Shown one piece after another: positions 42,655 through 51,863 of a DNA stretch of 64,000 nucleotides. The notes under the pieces were generated by a model. The model saw only the letters and a program-made list of their open reading frames with translations, had not been told where the DNA came from and did no database searches. Positions within the stretch are counted from its first letter, which is position 1. Each line of letters begins with the position of its first letter. The DNA comes from Rhodococcus sp. Leaf278 (GTDB taxonomy: Bacteria; Actinomycetota; Actinomycetes; Mycobacteriales; Mycobacteriaceae), in assembly GCF_001426085.1 (NCBI RefSeq), contig NZ_LMRR01000043.1:186001-250000 (forward strand). The letters are read 5' to 3'. The position numbers and the translations under genes are program-made.

Positions 42655-44654
42655 TGTCCGTCCTCGCCTTCGCTCGTGATGACGGCCAGCACGGTGCCCG
42701 CATCCACCTGTTGGCCTTCGACGACCGGCAGTGCCCCGACCGTGCCGTCCGCGGGTGCCTTGATGGTGTGCTCCATCTTCATGGCTTCGAGCACGATGAC
42801 CGCTTGACCGGTGGTGACGCTGTCGCCCTCGCCTACAGCCACCCTGACGACTGTTCCCGGCATCGGTGCGAGCAGGGAGCCTGCTTCTTGTCTGCCCGCC
42901 GGGTCCGGGAATCGCTCGGCCTCGATGAACTCGGAGTTGCCGAGCGAGCTGTGTACGTAATGCGCACGCCCCACCCGAGTGACCCGGTAACGGCGCCGAA
43001 CTCCGTCGATGACGGCGTCGACCGAATCCGCGGATCGAGTGACAACCTCGATACTGTCGAACGTAGTGTCACCGACTGAAGCTCGAACAGTGTTGTGCTG
43101 CAATCGGTATCGAACGTCCAGCTCGGTCCCGTCGTGATCGAGTATCAACGACTGCGGAGCACTGCGCACCGTCCTGAATCCGGACGGCAGTCCTGGCAGA
43201 ACCTTGGTCGATTCGCGTCGTTCGGTCAGTGCTGCAAGAGCCGCGACAATCGCATGAGTAGTCGCGATACTTCCGTCTGTTTGCGCCGATGTCAGCTCTG
43301 CGACGGAATGTCGTTCGAGATATCCGGTGTCCGTTGCACCGGAACGGAACTCGTCCTCTCTGAGGATTCCGATCAACAAATCGCGGTTCGTCGTGACGCC
43401 GTGCACCGACGACTCGGTGAGAGCACGTGCGACACGGTCGCATGCGTCGTCGCGGTCACGTCCGTAGCCGATGATCTTTGCCAACATCGGGTCGTAGAAC
43501 GTGCTGATATGCGAACCGGATTCGAATCCGGCGTCGACCCTGATCCCCGGGAACTCCGGAATCTCGAATGTTGCCAAAGTGCCCGATACCGGCATGAATC
43601 CGGCTGCGGCATCCTCGGCATACAACCTCACCTCGACGGCGTGACCGGTGAAGGTCGGATTCAGGATTTCGTCGGGCAAGGGTTGGCCGGCCGCCACGAG
43701 AATCTGGCCTCGCACCAAATCGGTACCGGTGACCATTTCGGTGACGGGATGCTCGACCTGGAGACGAGTGTTGACTTCGAGGAAGTAGAACGCGCCGTCC
43801 GGTGCCATGACGAACTCGACGGTTCCTGCGCCTTCGTAGTTCAGCGCCTTGCCTGCCGACGTTGCGGCCTGGCCGAGCGAAGCGCGAAGTTCGTCGTCCA
43901 CCGCCGTGGACGGCGATTCTTCGATGATCTTCTGATAGCGCCGCTGGATCGAGCATTCACGTTCACCGAGGTGAACGACGTTTCCGTGACGGTCGCCGAA
44001 AATCTGGACTTCGATGTGCCGTGGTGATTCGACGAACTTCTCGAGAAACACGGTGCCGTTGCCGAAGGCCGAGAGCGCCTCTCTTCTGGCACTTCGCACG
44101 GCCTCCACGAGCTCGTCGGCGGTGGCGACGATCCGCATGCCGCGGCCTCCGCCGCCGTACGCTGCCTTGACGAGGACGGGCAGTCCGATCTCGGTGGCGG
44201 CATCGGCGAGCCGTGCAGGGTCTTCGTCGGCCTCGTTCTCGACGACCATTCCCGGCAGCACCGGAACGCCTGCCGCGGACATGATGTTCTTGGCCTCGAT
44301 CTTCGAACCCATAGCAGCTATCGCATCCGGCGACGGTCCGATGAAGATGACTCCGGCAGCGGCGCACGCTCGGGCGAACTCTTCGTTTTCCGAGAGGAAT
44401 CCGTATCCCGGATGAACAGCGTCGGCTTTGGTCTTCGCTGCTGCGGACAGTACGAGATCCGCGCGGAGATAGGTGTCAGCGGGGGCGGTCCCAGGGAGGT
44501 GAACCGCTTCGTCGGCAAGCCGCACGTAAGGGGCATCTCGATCCGCATCCGAATAGAGGGCAACGGTGGCGATGTCCATTTCGCGCGCGGTGCGCATGAC
44601 CCGGGCAGCGATCTCCCCGCGGTTGGCGACAAGGATCTTCTTGATTTTCGACAT
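42651..44654 (-). CDS. acyl-CoA carboxylase alpha subunit (biotin carboxylase and carrier)
   Basis: A biotin-dependent carboxylase subunit of about 667 residues. It has the N-terminal start KILVANRGEIAARV, the ATP-grasp glycine loop KAAYGGGGRGMR near 165, the catalytic NTRLQVEHPVTE near 290 and the C-terminal biotin carrier with Lys626 in EAMKMEH. With the beta subunit it carboxylates a 3-methylenoyl-CoA such as 3-methylcrotonyl- or geranyl-CoA. The ATG at 44654 is chosen because homologues start MSKIKKILVANRGE; a GTG at 44666 overlaps the beta subunit stop and is an alternative. Confidence 0.92.
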   Translation of the reverse strand: MSKIKKILVANRGEIAARVMRTAREMDIATVALYSDADRDAPYVRLADEAVHLPGTAPADTYLRADLVLSAAAKTKADAVHPGYGFLSENEEFARACAAAGVIFIGPSPDAIAAMGSKIEAKNIMSAAGVPVLPGMVVENEADEDPARLADAATEIGLPVLVKAAYGGGGRGMRIVATADELVEAVRSARREALSAFGNGTVFLEKFVESPRHIEVQIFGDRHGNVVHLGERECSIQRRYQKIIEESPSTAVDDELRASLGQAATSAGKALNYEGAGTVEFVMAPDGAFYFLEVNTRLQVEHPVTEMVTGTDLVRGQILVAAGQPLPDEILNPTFTGHAVEVRLYAEDAAAGFMPVSGTLATFEIPEFPGIRVDAGFESGSHISTFYDPMLAKIIGYGRDRDDACDRVARALTESSVHGVTTNRDLLIGILREDEFRSGATDTGYLERHSVAELTSAQTDGSIATTHAIVAALAALTERRESTKVLPGLPSGFRTVRSAPQSLILDHDGTELDVRYRLQHNTVRASVGDTTFDSIEVVTRSADSVDAVIDGVRRRYRVTRVGRAHYVHSSLGNSEFIEAERFPDPAGRQEAGSLLAPMPGTVVRVAVGEGDSVTTGQAVIVLEAMKMEHTIKAPADGTVGALPVVEGQQVDAGTVLAVITSEGEDGQ

Positions 44655-44662
44655 TGCTTCTC

Positions 44663-46261
44663 TCACATCCTGAATACGCCGTAGCCACGCTGGCCGGCGA
44701 CATGATCGGAATGGGCAGCGGACAGTGCGATGCCCAGAACCGAGCGGGTATCACGAGGGTCGATCACGCCGTCGTCGTAGATTCGGGCGGAGACGAAGAA
44801 CGGATGCGACTCGTCCTCGATCTGCTTCTCGATCGCTGCCGTCCGCTCGGCGTCGCCCTCGGCGTCGAAAGCGCGGCCTGCAGACTCGGCTGCGGACTTT
44901 CCGACGATGGACATCACGCCCGCGAGCTGCTGAGCGCCCATCACCGCTAGCCGGGCGTTGGCCCAGGTGAACATGAATCGAGGGTCGTACGCACGGCCGG
45001 ACATTCCATAGTTGCCGGCGCCGAAAGACCCGCCCATGTTGATCGTGATGTGCGGAACCTTGCTGTTGGTGACCGAGTTGATCATCTTGGATCCGTCCTT
45101 GATGATGCCACCCTGTTCGTACTGGGTTCCCACCATGAATCCTGTGGTGTTCTGCAGGAAGATCAGCGGAGTGTCCGTTTGATTGGCAAGTTGGATGAAT
45201 TCGCTTGCCTTCTTGGCCTCTTCGCTGAACAGGACACCCCGGGCGTTCGACAGGATTCCGACCGGAAATCCGTGCACACTGGCCCAGCCCGTCACGAGGG
45301 ACGTCCCGTAGCGAGGCTTGTACTCCGAGAAACGAGACCCGTCGACCACACGCGCTATGACCTCACGAGGGTCGAACGGAACGCGCTGGTCGCCCGACGC
45401 AATGCCCAAGAGCTCCTCGGAGTCGTAGATCGGTTCGTCGGCAGGCAAACTCGGGCCGGGCCCGTGCTTTCGCCAGTTGAGGTGCGTGACGATGTCGCGA
45501 CCGATCCGGATGCAATCGACCTCGTCGATCGCGAAGTAGTCGGCGACACCGGACACGCGTGAGTGCATGTCGGCACCACCGAGCTGCTCACCGTCGGCGT
45601 CTTCACCAGTTGCCATCTTCACCAGTGGCGGTCCACCGAGGAACACCTTCGCGGCCTTGTCGACCAACACGGAGTAATCGCACATTCCCGGTACGTATGC
45701 TCCACCTGCCGTGGCGTTTCCGAACACGAGTGCGACGGTGGGAATTCCCATCGACGACAGCTCGGTGAGATCGTGAAAGATTTTGCCTGCGAACACGAAC
45801 AGCTCCGACTGAGTCGGCAGATCGGCACCGCCGCTTTCGACCAGATAGAGCACCGGAAGTCGGTTGGTACGGGCGATCTCGAGTGCTCGCAGATTCTTCT
45901 TGAGCGTGAAGGGGTTCATCGCGCCGCCGCGCACGGTCGGGTCGTGCGCGATGATCATGCACTCGACGCCCTCGACCACACCGACACCGGTGACAATGGC
46001 AGCACCGACCGTGAACTCCGTTCCCCACGCGGCAAGTGCCGACAATTCCAGGAACGGAGCGTCACGGTCCAGTAGCAGTTCGATGCGCTCACGGGCGAGC
46101 AACTTGCCGCGGTCGCGGTGACGCTGGGCGTAGCGCTCGCCCCCGCCGGCCACGACGGTTTCCAGCTGGGCGTCGAGCGCGGCGACTGCAGCACGTTGGA
46201 TATCGAGATTGGTCTTGAACTGCGACGAGGTCGTGTCGACAGCAGCCTGCAATACGGCCAT
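44663..46261 (-). CDS. acyl-CoA carboxylase beta subunit (carboxyltransferase)
   Basis: A 532-residue carboxyltransferase with the methylcrotonyl-/geranyl-CoA carboxylase look: ARERIELLLD near 52, GGAYVPGMCDY near 190, GTQYEQGGIIKDGSKM near 380 and the C-terminal YGVFRM. It transfers CO2 from biotin to the gamma-methyl carbon of a beta-methyl-enoyl-CoA, the step that unblocks beta-branched chains. It is the first gene of the array, divergent from the TetR gene. AtuA next door favours geranyl-CoA-type over methylcrotonyl-CoA substrates, but the two cannot be separated by eye. Confidence 0.92.
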   Translation of the reverse strand: MAVLQAAVDTTSSQFKTNLDIQRAAVAALDAQLETVVAGGGERYAQRHRDRGKLLARERIELLLDRDAPFLELSALAAWGTEFTVGAAIVTGVGVVEGVECMIIAHDPTVRGGAMNPFTLKKNLRALEIARTNRLPVLYLVESGGADLPTQSELFVFAGKIFHDLTELSSMGIPTVALVFGNATAGGAYVPGMCDYSVLVDKAAKVFLGGPPLVKMATGEDADGEQLGGADMHSRVSGVADYFAIDEVDCIRIGRDIVTHLNWRKHGPGPSLPADEPIYDSEELLGIASGDQRVPFDPREVIARVVDGSRFSEYKPRYGTSLVTGWASVHGFPVGILSNARGVLFSEEAKKASEFIQLANQTDTPLIFLQNTTGFMVGTQYEQGGIIKDGSKMINSVTNSKVPHITINMGGSFGAGNYGMSGRAYDPRFMFTWANARLAVMGAQQLAGVMSIVGKSAAESAGRAFDAEGDAERTAAIEKQIEDESHPFFVSARIYDDGVIDPRDTRSVLGIALSAAHSDHVAGQRGYGVFRM

Positions 46262-46325
46262 TTTCCCGCCTTACGTTTCTTCGGAGCACGGACACCGTCT
46301 CAGTGAGTGTGTCGTGGGTTACACA

Positions 46326-46347
46326 TTAGTGAATACCGATAAACTAA
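46326..46347. promoter_or_regulatory. TTAGT-N12-ACTAA dyad before carboxylase operon
   Basis: A short exact inverted repeat 65-86 bases upstream of the carboxylase beta-subunit start in the 334-bp divergent gap with the TetR gene. TetR proteins bind such dyads. The arms are only five bases, so the evidence is modest. Confidence 0.3.
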
Positions 46348-46433
46348 CGCCGCTGCAGCGACCGTGTCAACCTCGCTTTCGCCGGGCTGGGCGCGCTTTT
46401 GCCCCCCTCTAGTGATTCTTCATTCTCATCCCG

Positions 46434-46497
46434 CGAACTACATCCATAGCTGGGCGCTATCGAGCGCAGGTCGGACATGCAGCGGTTATGTAGTTCG
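46434..46497. promoter_or_regulatory. 10-bp inverted repeat CGAACTACAT ... ATGTAGTTCG
   Basis: Perfect 10-bp arms at 46434-46443 and 46488-46497 are separated by 44 bases, with a GCGCT-ATCG-AGCGC dyad (46454-46467) between them. The arrangement in the divergent gap suggests two half-sites bound by a dimeric regulator with DNA looping, most likely the TetR or AraC protein encoded downstream. Confidence 0.5.
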
Positions 46498-46595
46498 TCG
46501 CCAGGAGCGCGGGGTCAACAGGCCTAGAGTTGCCGCAAGACCGTTCGAGATAGTAAATTGCGAATAACTAGCCCACGATTCGAAGGCGGTGACAG

Positions 46596-47183
46596 TTGAC
46601 GACAGCACAGGCTGCACGTGTGCGAGACCCCGAACGCAGCGCGAAGATTCTGGATGCGGCAGTGGAGTTGTTTGCGTCGCGCGGCTTTCACTCGGTTGCG
46701 ATGTCCGATATCGGGCAGACCGCCGGGATCGTCGGCTCGGGAATCTACCGACACTTCGAGAGCAAGTACGCAGTGCTGGTTGCCCTCCTCGAAGATGTGA
46801 TGACGAGGCTCTCCACCAGTGCGGATCGTATCGTTGCCGTGCACGCCGACACCGAATCGACCATGAAGCATCTCGTCGAGACCCAGATCGACTTCTGCCT
46901 GCAGAACAGTCGATACGTCCAGCTGTACCGGCAAGAAATCAACTCACTTCAGGAGGATGACCGCAGGCGGCTCCGCCGGATGCAGCGTCGATACAACGAG
47001 GAATGGATAGCCACATTGCTCGAGATGCGGCCGGAACTCGACGATTCCCGCGCGCGCGTCCTCGTTCACGCTGCCATCGGTGCGATCCAGTCGAGCGTCA
47101 CCTTGGACAGCGGCCTGCAAGCGGATGAACAGGCTGCGAGTCTGATGGCGATAGCGCAGAGTTGCCTCGCGACCGAGTGGTGA
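46596..47183 (+). CDS. TetR-family transcriptional regulator
   Basis: A 195-residue TetR protein. The HTH covers about residues 33-56 (AMSDIGQTAGIVGSGIYRHFESK), and a helical ligand domain follows. The start is a TTG at 46596 with AAGG about 9 bases upstream. It is divergent from the carboxylase operon and only one base upstream of the AraC gene. It is the probable repressor of the terpene-type genes, with an acyl-CoA as the likely effector by analogy with related systems. Confidence 0.9.
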   Translation: MTTAQAARVRDPERSAKILDAAVELFASRGFHSVAMSDIGQTAGIVGSGIYRHFESKYAVLVALLEDVMTRLSTSADRIVAVHADTESTMKHLVETQIDFCLQNSRYVQLYRQEINSLQEDDRRRLRRMQRRYNEEWIATLLEMRPELDDSRARVLVHAAIGAIQSSVTLDSGLQADEQAASLMAIAQSCLATEW

Positions 47184-47184
47184 T

Positions 47185-48141
47185 GTGGTCGATGTGAGCG
47201 AGGTCCAGGCGAAGTCATCGACAGTGACGGTGACCAACGGCGAGGAATGGCGATCGGCTATCGCCAAGGCCTTCCTGCCGATGACAGCGGAGTCACTTCC
47301 GTCGACGGGGTTCTTCGGCAGAATCGACGCTATCGACACCGATGATTTCTCGATCGCCCGGGTGACGTCGATGCCGCAGAACATCAATCGGACAGCGTTG
47401 GCGTGTCGTCGCACCCCGACCGACATGATCAAAGTCCTGATCCAGCGCCGCGGGTCCCATCGGATCGCCCAAGGCGAGCACCGAACAAGTGCGGCCGCAG
47501 GCTCGCTGACCGCGTACAACACCGACGTCCCGTACGCGTTGACCCTGCCGCAGGAATTCTGTGCCGACGTCATCATGGTCCCGAGGTCTCGCCTGAAATT
47601 TGTCGAGAACGCAATCAACGACGTTCACAAGAGTCCGCTCACTCTCGAATACGGCACTGCTGCACTACTTTCCCAGCACGTCGACCAGCTGATGACCAGA
47701 ACTGACGAGATACCGACGGACTCCGCCATCCGCATGGCCAACCTCGCGATCGACATGCTTGCGGTCGTCCTCGGTGATGTCGCGACCGCGGATCGTCCCT
47801 CCGGGGTGCTCCTCGACACCGTGCAGTTCTGGATCCGTCGCCATCTCGCCGACGAGACCTTGGATCCGTCGACCATCGCCGACGCGAACGGTATCTCGGT
47901 GCGCCACCTGCACCGACTGTTCGCCCGCGCGAACCTCACGGTATCCACCTACGTTCGCCGAGAACGGTTGCTACGCATACGTCGCGACCTTCTCGACCCA
48001 CTCCTCGACCGACATACCATCGGCTCGATCGGGGCCAGGTGGGGCCTGGCCGATCAGGCGCATCTGAGCCGACTCTTTCGCGACGAGTTCGGGCAATCAC
48101 CACGCAGTATCCGCAACGGGGCACAGGCCGACAACAACTAG
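47185..48141 (+). CDS. AraC-family transcriptional regulator
   Basis: About 318 residues: an N-terminal ligand/dimer domain of the AraC_binding_2 type (GSLTAYNTDVPYALTLP) and a C-terminal double HTH (DANGISVRHLHRLFARANLTVSTYVRRERL, SIGARWGLADQAHLSRLFRDEFG). The GTG at 47185 lies one base after the TetR stop; a GTG at 47194 is also possible. AraC proteins of this type activate oxidation operons of alcohols and acids. The aldehyde/alcohol dehydrogenase pair 93 bases downstream is the likely target. Confidence 0.88.
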   Translation: MVDVSEVQAKSSTVTVTNGEEWRSAIAKAFLPMTAESLPSTGFFGRIDAIDTDDFSIARVTSMPQNINRTALACRRTPTDMIKVLIQRRGSHRIAQGEHRTSAAAGSLTAYNTDVPYALTLPQEFCADVIMVPRSRLKFVENAINDVHKSPLTLEYGTAALLSQHVDQLMTRTDEIPTDSAIRMANLAIDMLAVVLGDVATADRPSGVLLDTVQFWIRRHLADETLDPSTIADANGISVRHLHRLFARANLTVSTYVRRERLLRIRRDLLDPLLDRHTIGSIGARWGLADQAHLSRLFRDEFGQSPRSIRNGAQADNN

Positions 48142-48234
48142 GCACCGTGCTCCAAACGCATCGTGATGCAGGACACATATCTTCGAGAGGTCGACGAAGC
48201 ACATCGACTTCCCGAATGAAATGAGACCACCCAC

Positions 48235-49731
48235 ATGGCATCGCTGACTTCGCCCCCACCACTGACAATGCGGAGCACGCACGTCCACGACTACGACCGC
48301 TTCTATATCGGCGGCACCTGGACTACTCCCCGCGGGGGCGACAAGATCGAGGTCGTATCGCCCATCGACGGTTCTGTCGTGGCGGTAGTTCCGGAACCCA
48401 CCGATCTCGACATCGATGACGCAGTTCTGGCAGCCCGTAAAGCGTTGAACGGCAGCGAGTGGCGGTCGACGACGGCACCCGAACGCGCGTCGCTGCTCGA
48501 CAGCCTCGCTGATGAGATCGAAAAACGGATCCCTGAGATCGCCGAAATTTTCGCTGTGGAGATCGGTGCACCGCTGGCAGTCGGTACTCAGTTCCATCAG
48601 ATGTCGGTCAGCATCCTGAGGCAGTTCGCCGAGATCGCGCGCACCACGGAGTTCACTGTCGATCGAGTCGACGGCGGTAACCGGGTCCGGATTGTCAAGG
48701 AACCTGTCGGCGTCGTCGGTGCCATCATTCCGTGGAACGGACCGATCGCCGCCGCAGCGTTCAAGATCGGGCCCGCCGTCGCCTCCGGGTGCACCGTCGT
48801 GCTCAAAGCTGCACCGGAAGGCCCTCTCACGGCCTATGTTCTGGCCGAATGTGTAGAGGCGGCCGGGATTCCCGCCGGAGTGATCAACATTGTCCCTGGA
48901 GGCCGCGAGGTCGGTGAACACCTGGTCACACACCCCGGTGTGGACAAGATCGCCTTTACTGGCAGCACAGCCGCCGGGCGGCGAATCATGAGCCTGTGCG
49001 GTGACCGCATCGCGCGGCTATCGCTCGAACTCGGCGGCAAATCAGCGGCAATCGTAGCGCCGGACATCGAGTTCGCCGAAGTACTACCTCATCTGATCCC
49101 TGCAAGCGTCGGACACACAGGCCAGGTCTGCGCTGCGATTACCCGGGTACTCCTGCCTCGGTCGCGGTACACCGAGTACACCGAGATTCTGGCTGCCGCA
49201 ATGAGTTCGTTGCCGCTCGGCGATCCATTCGACGCCGCCGTGGCTCTCGGCCCGATCGCCATGCAGAGGCAGCTCGAACGCGTCGAGGACTACGTCCGAA
49301 TCGGTCTCGCCGAAGGCGCGCACATCGCAACAGGTGGATCCAGGCCTGACGAGCTGACTTCTGGATTCTATTTCTCTCCAACACTTTTCGTGGACGTCAC
49401 GAACGAGATGCGAATTGCCCGCGAGGAAATCTTCGGACCTGTGGTCGTCGCGATCGCCTACGACGACATCGACGATGCAATCCGAATAGCGAACGACTCC
49501 CCGTACGGTCTGTCCGGCGCGGTGTTCACTCACGACGATTCTGTCGCCGAGAAGGTAGTCCGCGAGGTCCGTACCGGCCAGATCTTCGTCAATACCGCGG
49601 GGTTGTGCGTCACACAGCCGTTCGGAGGCTTCAAACAGTCCGGGCTGGGTCGCGAGGGCGGCCCCGAAGGTCTCGACGGTTACCTCGAAACCAAAATGGT
49701 GCAGTTCGCAACAGCAGGAGACAACGCATGA
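48235..49731 (+). CDS. aldehyde dehydrogenase
   Basis: A 498-residue aldehyde dehydrogenase with IPWNGP cofactor segment, general base in LELGGKSA and nucleophile Cys299 (GQVCAAI). The N-terminal 11 residues before MRSTHVHD may be extra; ATG at 48268 is an alternative start. Its stop overlaps the next gene, an NDMA-type alcohol dehydrogenase, so the pair would oxidise a primary alcohol to an acid. In this locus geraniol/citronellol-type alcohols are the reasonable guess. Confidence 0.92.
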   Translation: MASLTSPPPLTMRSTHVHDYDRFYIGGTWTTPRGGDKIEVVSPIDGSVVAVVPEPTDLDIDDAVLAARKALNGSEWRSTTAPERASLLDSLADEIEKRIPEIAEIFAVEIGAPLAVGTQFHQMSVSILRQFAEIARTTEFTVDRVDGGNRVRIVKEPVGVVGAIIPWNGPIAAAAFKIGPAVASGCTVVLKAAPEGPLTAYVLAECVEAAGIPAGVINIVPGGREVGEHLVTHPGVDKIAFTGSTAAGRRIMSLCGDRIARLSLELGGKSAAIVAPDIEFAEVLPHLIPASVGHTGQVCAAITRVLLPRSRYTEYTEILAAAMSSLPLGDPFDAAVALGPIAMQRQLERVEDYVRIGLAEGAHIATGGSRPDELTSGFYFSPTLFVDVTNEMRIAREEIFGPVVVAIAYDDIDDAIRIANDSPYGLSGAVFTHDDSVAEKVVREVRTGQIFVNTAGLCVTQPFGGFKQSGLGREGGPEGLDGYLETKMVQFATAGDNA

Positions 49732-50846
49732 AGACCAGAGGCGCATTACTGTGGAAGCCCGGAACGAACTCGGGGTGGAGCATCGAGGACATCGATCTCG
49801 ATCCGCCGAGGCCCGACGAGGTACTCATCGAACTTGTTGCCTCGGGTCTGTGCCACTCCGATGCGCACCTCGACACCGGTGATATCCCTCTACCGTTCGC
49901 GCCCGTCCTGGGCGGGCACGAGGGTGCAGGCGTCATCGTCGAAGCCGGCGACCATGCGACGGGTCTCGAGGTAGGCGACCACGTCGTAACGACTTTCCTG
50001 CCGTCGTGTGGACGCTGCCGCTGGTGCGCACTCGGTATGTCCAGTCTGTGCGACGTCGGTGCCGGTGTCCTCGGCGGCAAAGCACCGGACGGAACCAACC
50101 GCATTCACGTCGACGGACAACCAGTGGGTGCGATGTCGTTTCTGGGGACCTTCTCCCCTTACGTCGTGGCCCCGGTCTCCGCGGTTATCAAGGTGCCCAA
50201 AGAAATTCCGCTCGACAAAGCAGCGCTGCTCGGCTGCGGTGTCCCGACCGGATGGGGCTCCGCTGTATACGCCGCCGATACTCAACCCGGAGACACGGTC
50301 GTCGTCGTCGGAACCGGTGGGGTTGGAATCCACGCAGTGCAGGGCGCACGATTGGCCGGTGCGACCACGATCGTCGCCGTCGATCCCGTCGAATTCAAAC
50401 GCGAGACCGCATCCAAGCTCGGAGCAACCCACGTGGCTGAAAGTATCGCGGACGCCATGTCTCTGGTCGCAGATCTCACCGACGGCGTCATGGCTGACAA
50501 AGTCATTCTCACCGCGGGCGTCGGTGAGGGAAACTTGGTCGGCCCATGCAGTCTCCTGACACGGAAAGGCGGAACCACCGTCATCACTTCCGCTGCCCCG
50601 GCGATGCAAGCCGAGGTGTCGCTCAATCTCCTCGACCTGACAATGTCAGGAAAACGGCTCCAGGGCGCGCTGTACGGTCAATGCAACGCACGAGCCGACA
50701 TCCCCAAACTGCTCGGCCTCTACAAGCGCGGCGAGCTGATGCTAGATGAGTTGGTCACCAACACATACAGTTTGGACGATATCAACACTGGATTCACCGA
50801 CATGATGGAAGGTCGGAACATGAGAGGCGTCATCGTTTACGACTAG
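49728..50846 (+). CDS. NDMA-dependent (mycofactocin-type) zinc alcohol dehydrogenase
   Basis: A 372-residue zinc MDR. Catalytic Cys42 (GLCHSD), GGHEGAG, the cysteine cluster CGRCRWC and GCGVPTGWGSAV, VDPVEFKRE, DIPKLLGLYKRGELMLDEL match the Rxyl_3153/NDMA-dependent group. These enzymes hold NAD tightly and pass electrons to mycofactocin rather than free NAD. CAGGAG lies 7 bases before the ATG, which overlaps the aldehyde dehydrogenase stop. It probably oxidises a terpenoid or other hydrophobic primary alcohol. Mycofactocin biosynthesis genes are not in this window. Confidence 0.92.
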   Translation: MKTRGALLWKPGTNSGWSIEDIDLDPPRPDEVLIELVASGLCHSDAHLDTGDIPLPFAPVLGGHEGAGVIVEAGDHATGLEVGDHVVTTFLPSCGRCRWCALGMSSLCDVGAGVLGGKAPDGTNRIHVDGQPVGAMSFLGTFSPYVVAPVSAVIKVPKEIPLDKAALLGCGVPTGWGSAVYAADTQPGDTVVVVGTGGVGIHAVQGARLAGATTIVAVDPVEFKRETASKLGATHVAESIADAMSLVADLTDGVMADKVILTAGVGEGNLVGPCSLLTRKGGTTVITSAAPAMQAEVSLNLLDLTMSGKRLQGALYGQCNARADIPKLLGLYKRGELMLDELVTNTYSLDDINTGFTDMMEGRNMRGVIVYD

Positions 50847-50861
50847 GCTGCCACTCCCACT

Positions 50862-50899
50862 GAGCCGCTACCGACGAGGACACACGTCGGTAGCGGCTC
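50862..50899. terminator. bidirectional terminator hairpin
   Basis: A perfect 14-bp stem (GAGCCGCTACCGAC / GTCGGTAGCGGCTC) with a 10-base loop, between the convergent alcohol dehydrogenase (ends 50846) and epimerase-like gene (ends 50940). Confidence 0.85.
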
Positions 50900-50939
50900 C
50901 GGCGGATCAGCAAGTTGAACCGTTGAGCCGGCTAGATGC

Positions 50940-51863
50940 TCAACAGCAACCGATCCAGTGCAGAACTCCATCTGTATGCCGTGCGGTCCATCCGAGCTCG
51001 GCCCGCGCCCGCGTACCCCGGACCCGACTGTTGGACCCGAGCGAAAAAGCCGCCATGTTGTACGGCCATTCGTCGGCAGCCTCGTCCAGGGTCAACGACC
51101 GAACTCCACTGAGCTCGAACCGGTGTGCAATCGCGACGGCCATGTCGTGAAAAGACGCCTCGCCAGTCTCGACGAAGTAGAATCCGCGAGCAGATTCGTC
51201 CTCGACAACGCGTGTGTACAGACGACACAGATCGCCGATATGTACCGTGGACCAGATATTCGCACCCTCCCCGATCTGGGGAGCTGCACCATAACGAAGC
51301 CCATAGGAAATGAGGGCGGGAACCTGCAGACTGTCCTGCCTCAGGCCCAATCCCCGCCCGTAGACCAACGAGTTGCAGAGCACCGCACTACGAACACCCT
51401 CTGCCCCAAGATCGAGCACTCGATGATCGATGGCGACTCGGGGTGCCTTGATCTCGTGCGGTGTCCACGCCGAGTCGGCGTCCATGATCCGTTCGTCCCA
51501 GACGTTCTCCGTCGATTCCCCACGATCCACGGTACCTACGATGCTGGAACCGCTGGTGTGCAGGAAGGCCTTTCCGGTTCCAAACAGGGCAGCGGCGAGG
51601 ATATCGATCGAATTTCGGTGATCACTGCTGGCGGCGTTGATCACCACGTCGGCTCGTTCCGCTTCGGCCCGAAGAACATCGACGTCGTCCAGAGACCCGA
51701 GCACCGGCTCGATCTTCATCGCCTGGAGTTGCTTGGCCGCTTGTTCACTACGCACGAGCCCACGGACCTGATGGCCCCGGGAGAGCAACGCGGCCGCTAC
51801 CGAACCGCCGATGTATCCGGTCGCACCGGTGATGAAGATATCCAGCGGCTTGGTGACACTCAC
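50940..51863 (-). CDS. NAD(P)-dependent epimerase/dehydratase-like atypical SDR
   Basis: A 307-residue extended/atypical SDR. The cofactor motif TGATGYIGG at residues 13-21 and HTSGSS near 101 are clear. The YxxxK catalytic pair expected around 140-145 is not there (the segment reads RVAIDHRVLD), so it may be a binding or regulatory protein, or use other residues. It stands alone, convergent with the NDMA-type gene across a terminator. No role is assigned. Confidence 0.85.
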   Translation of the reverse strand: MSVTKPLDIFITGATGYIGGSVAAALLSRGHQVRGLVRSEQAAKQLQAMKIEPVLGSLDDVDVLRAEAERADVVINAASSDHRNSIDILAAALFGTGKAFLHTSGSSIVGTVDRGESTENVWDERIMDADSAWTPHEIKAPRVAIDHRVLDLGAEGVRSAVLCNSLVYGRGLGLRQDSLQVPALISYGLRYGAAPQIGEGANIWSTVHIGDLCRLYTRVVEDESARGFYFVETGEASFHDMAVAIAHRFELSGVRSLTLDEAADEWPYNMAAFSLGSNSRVRGTRARAELGWTARHTDGVLHWIGCC

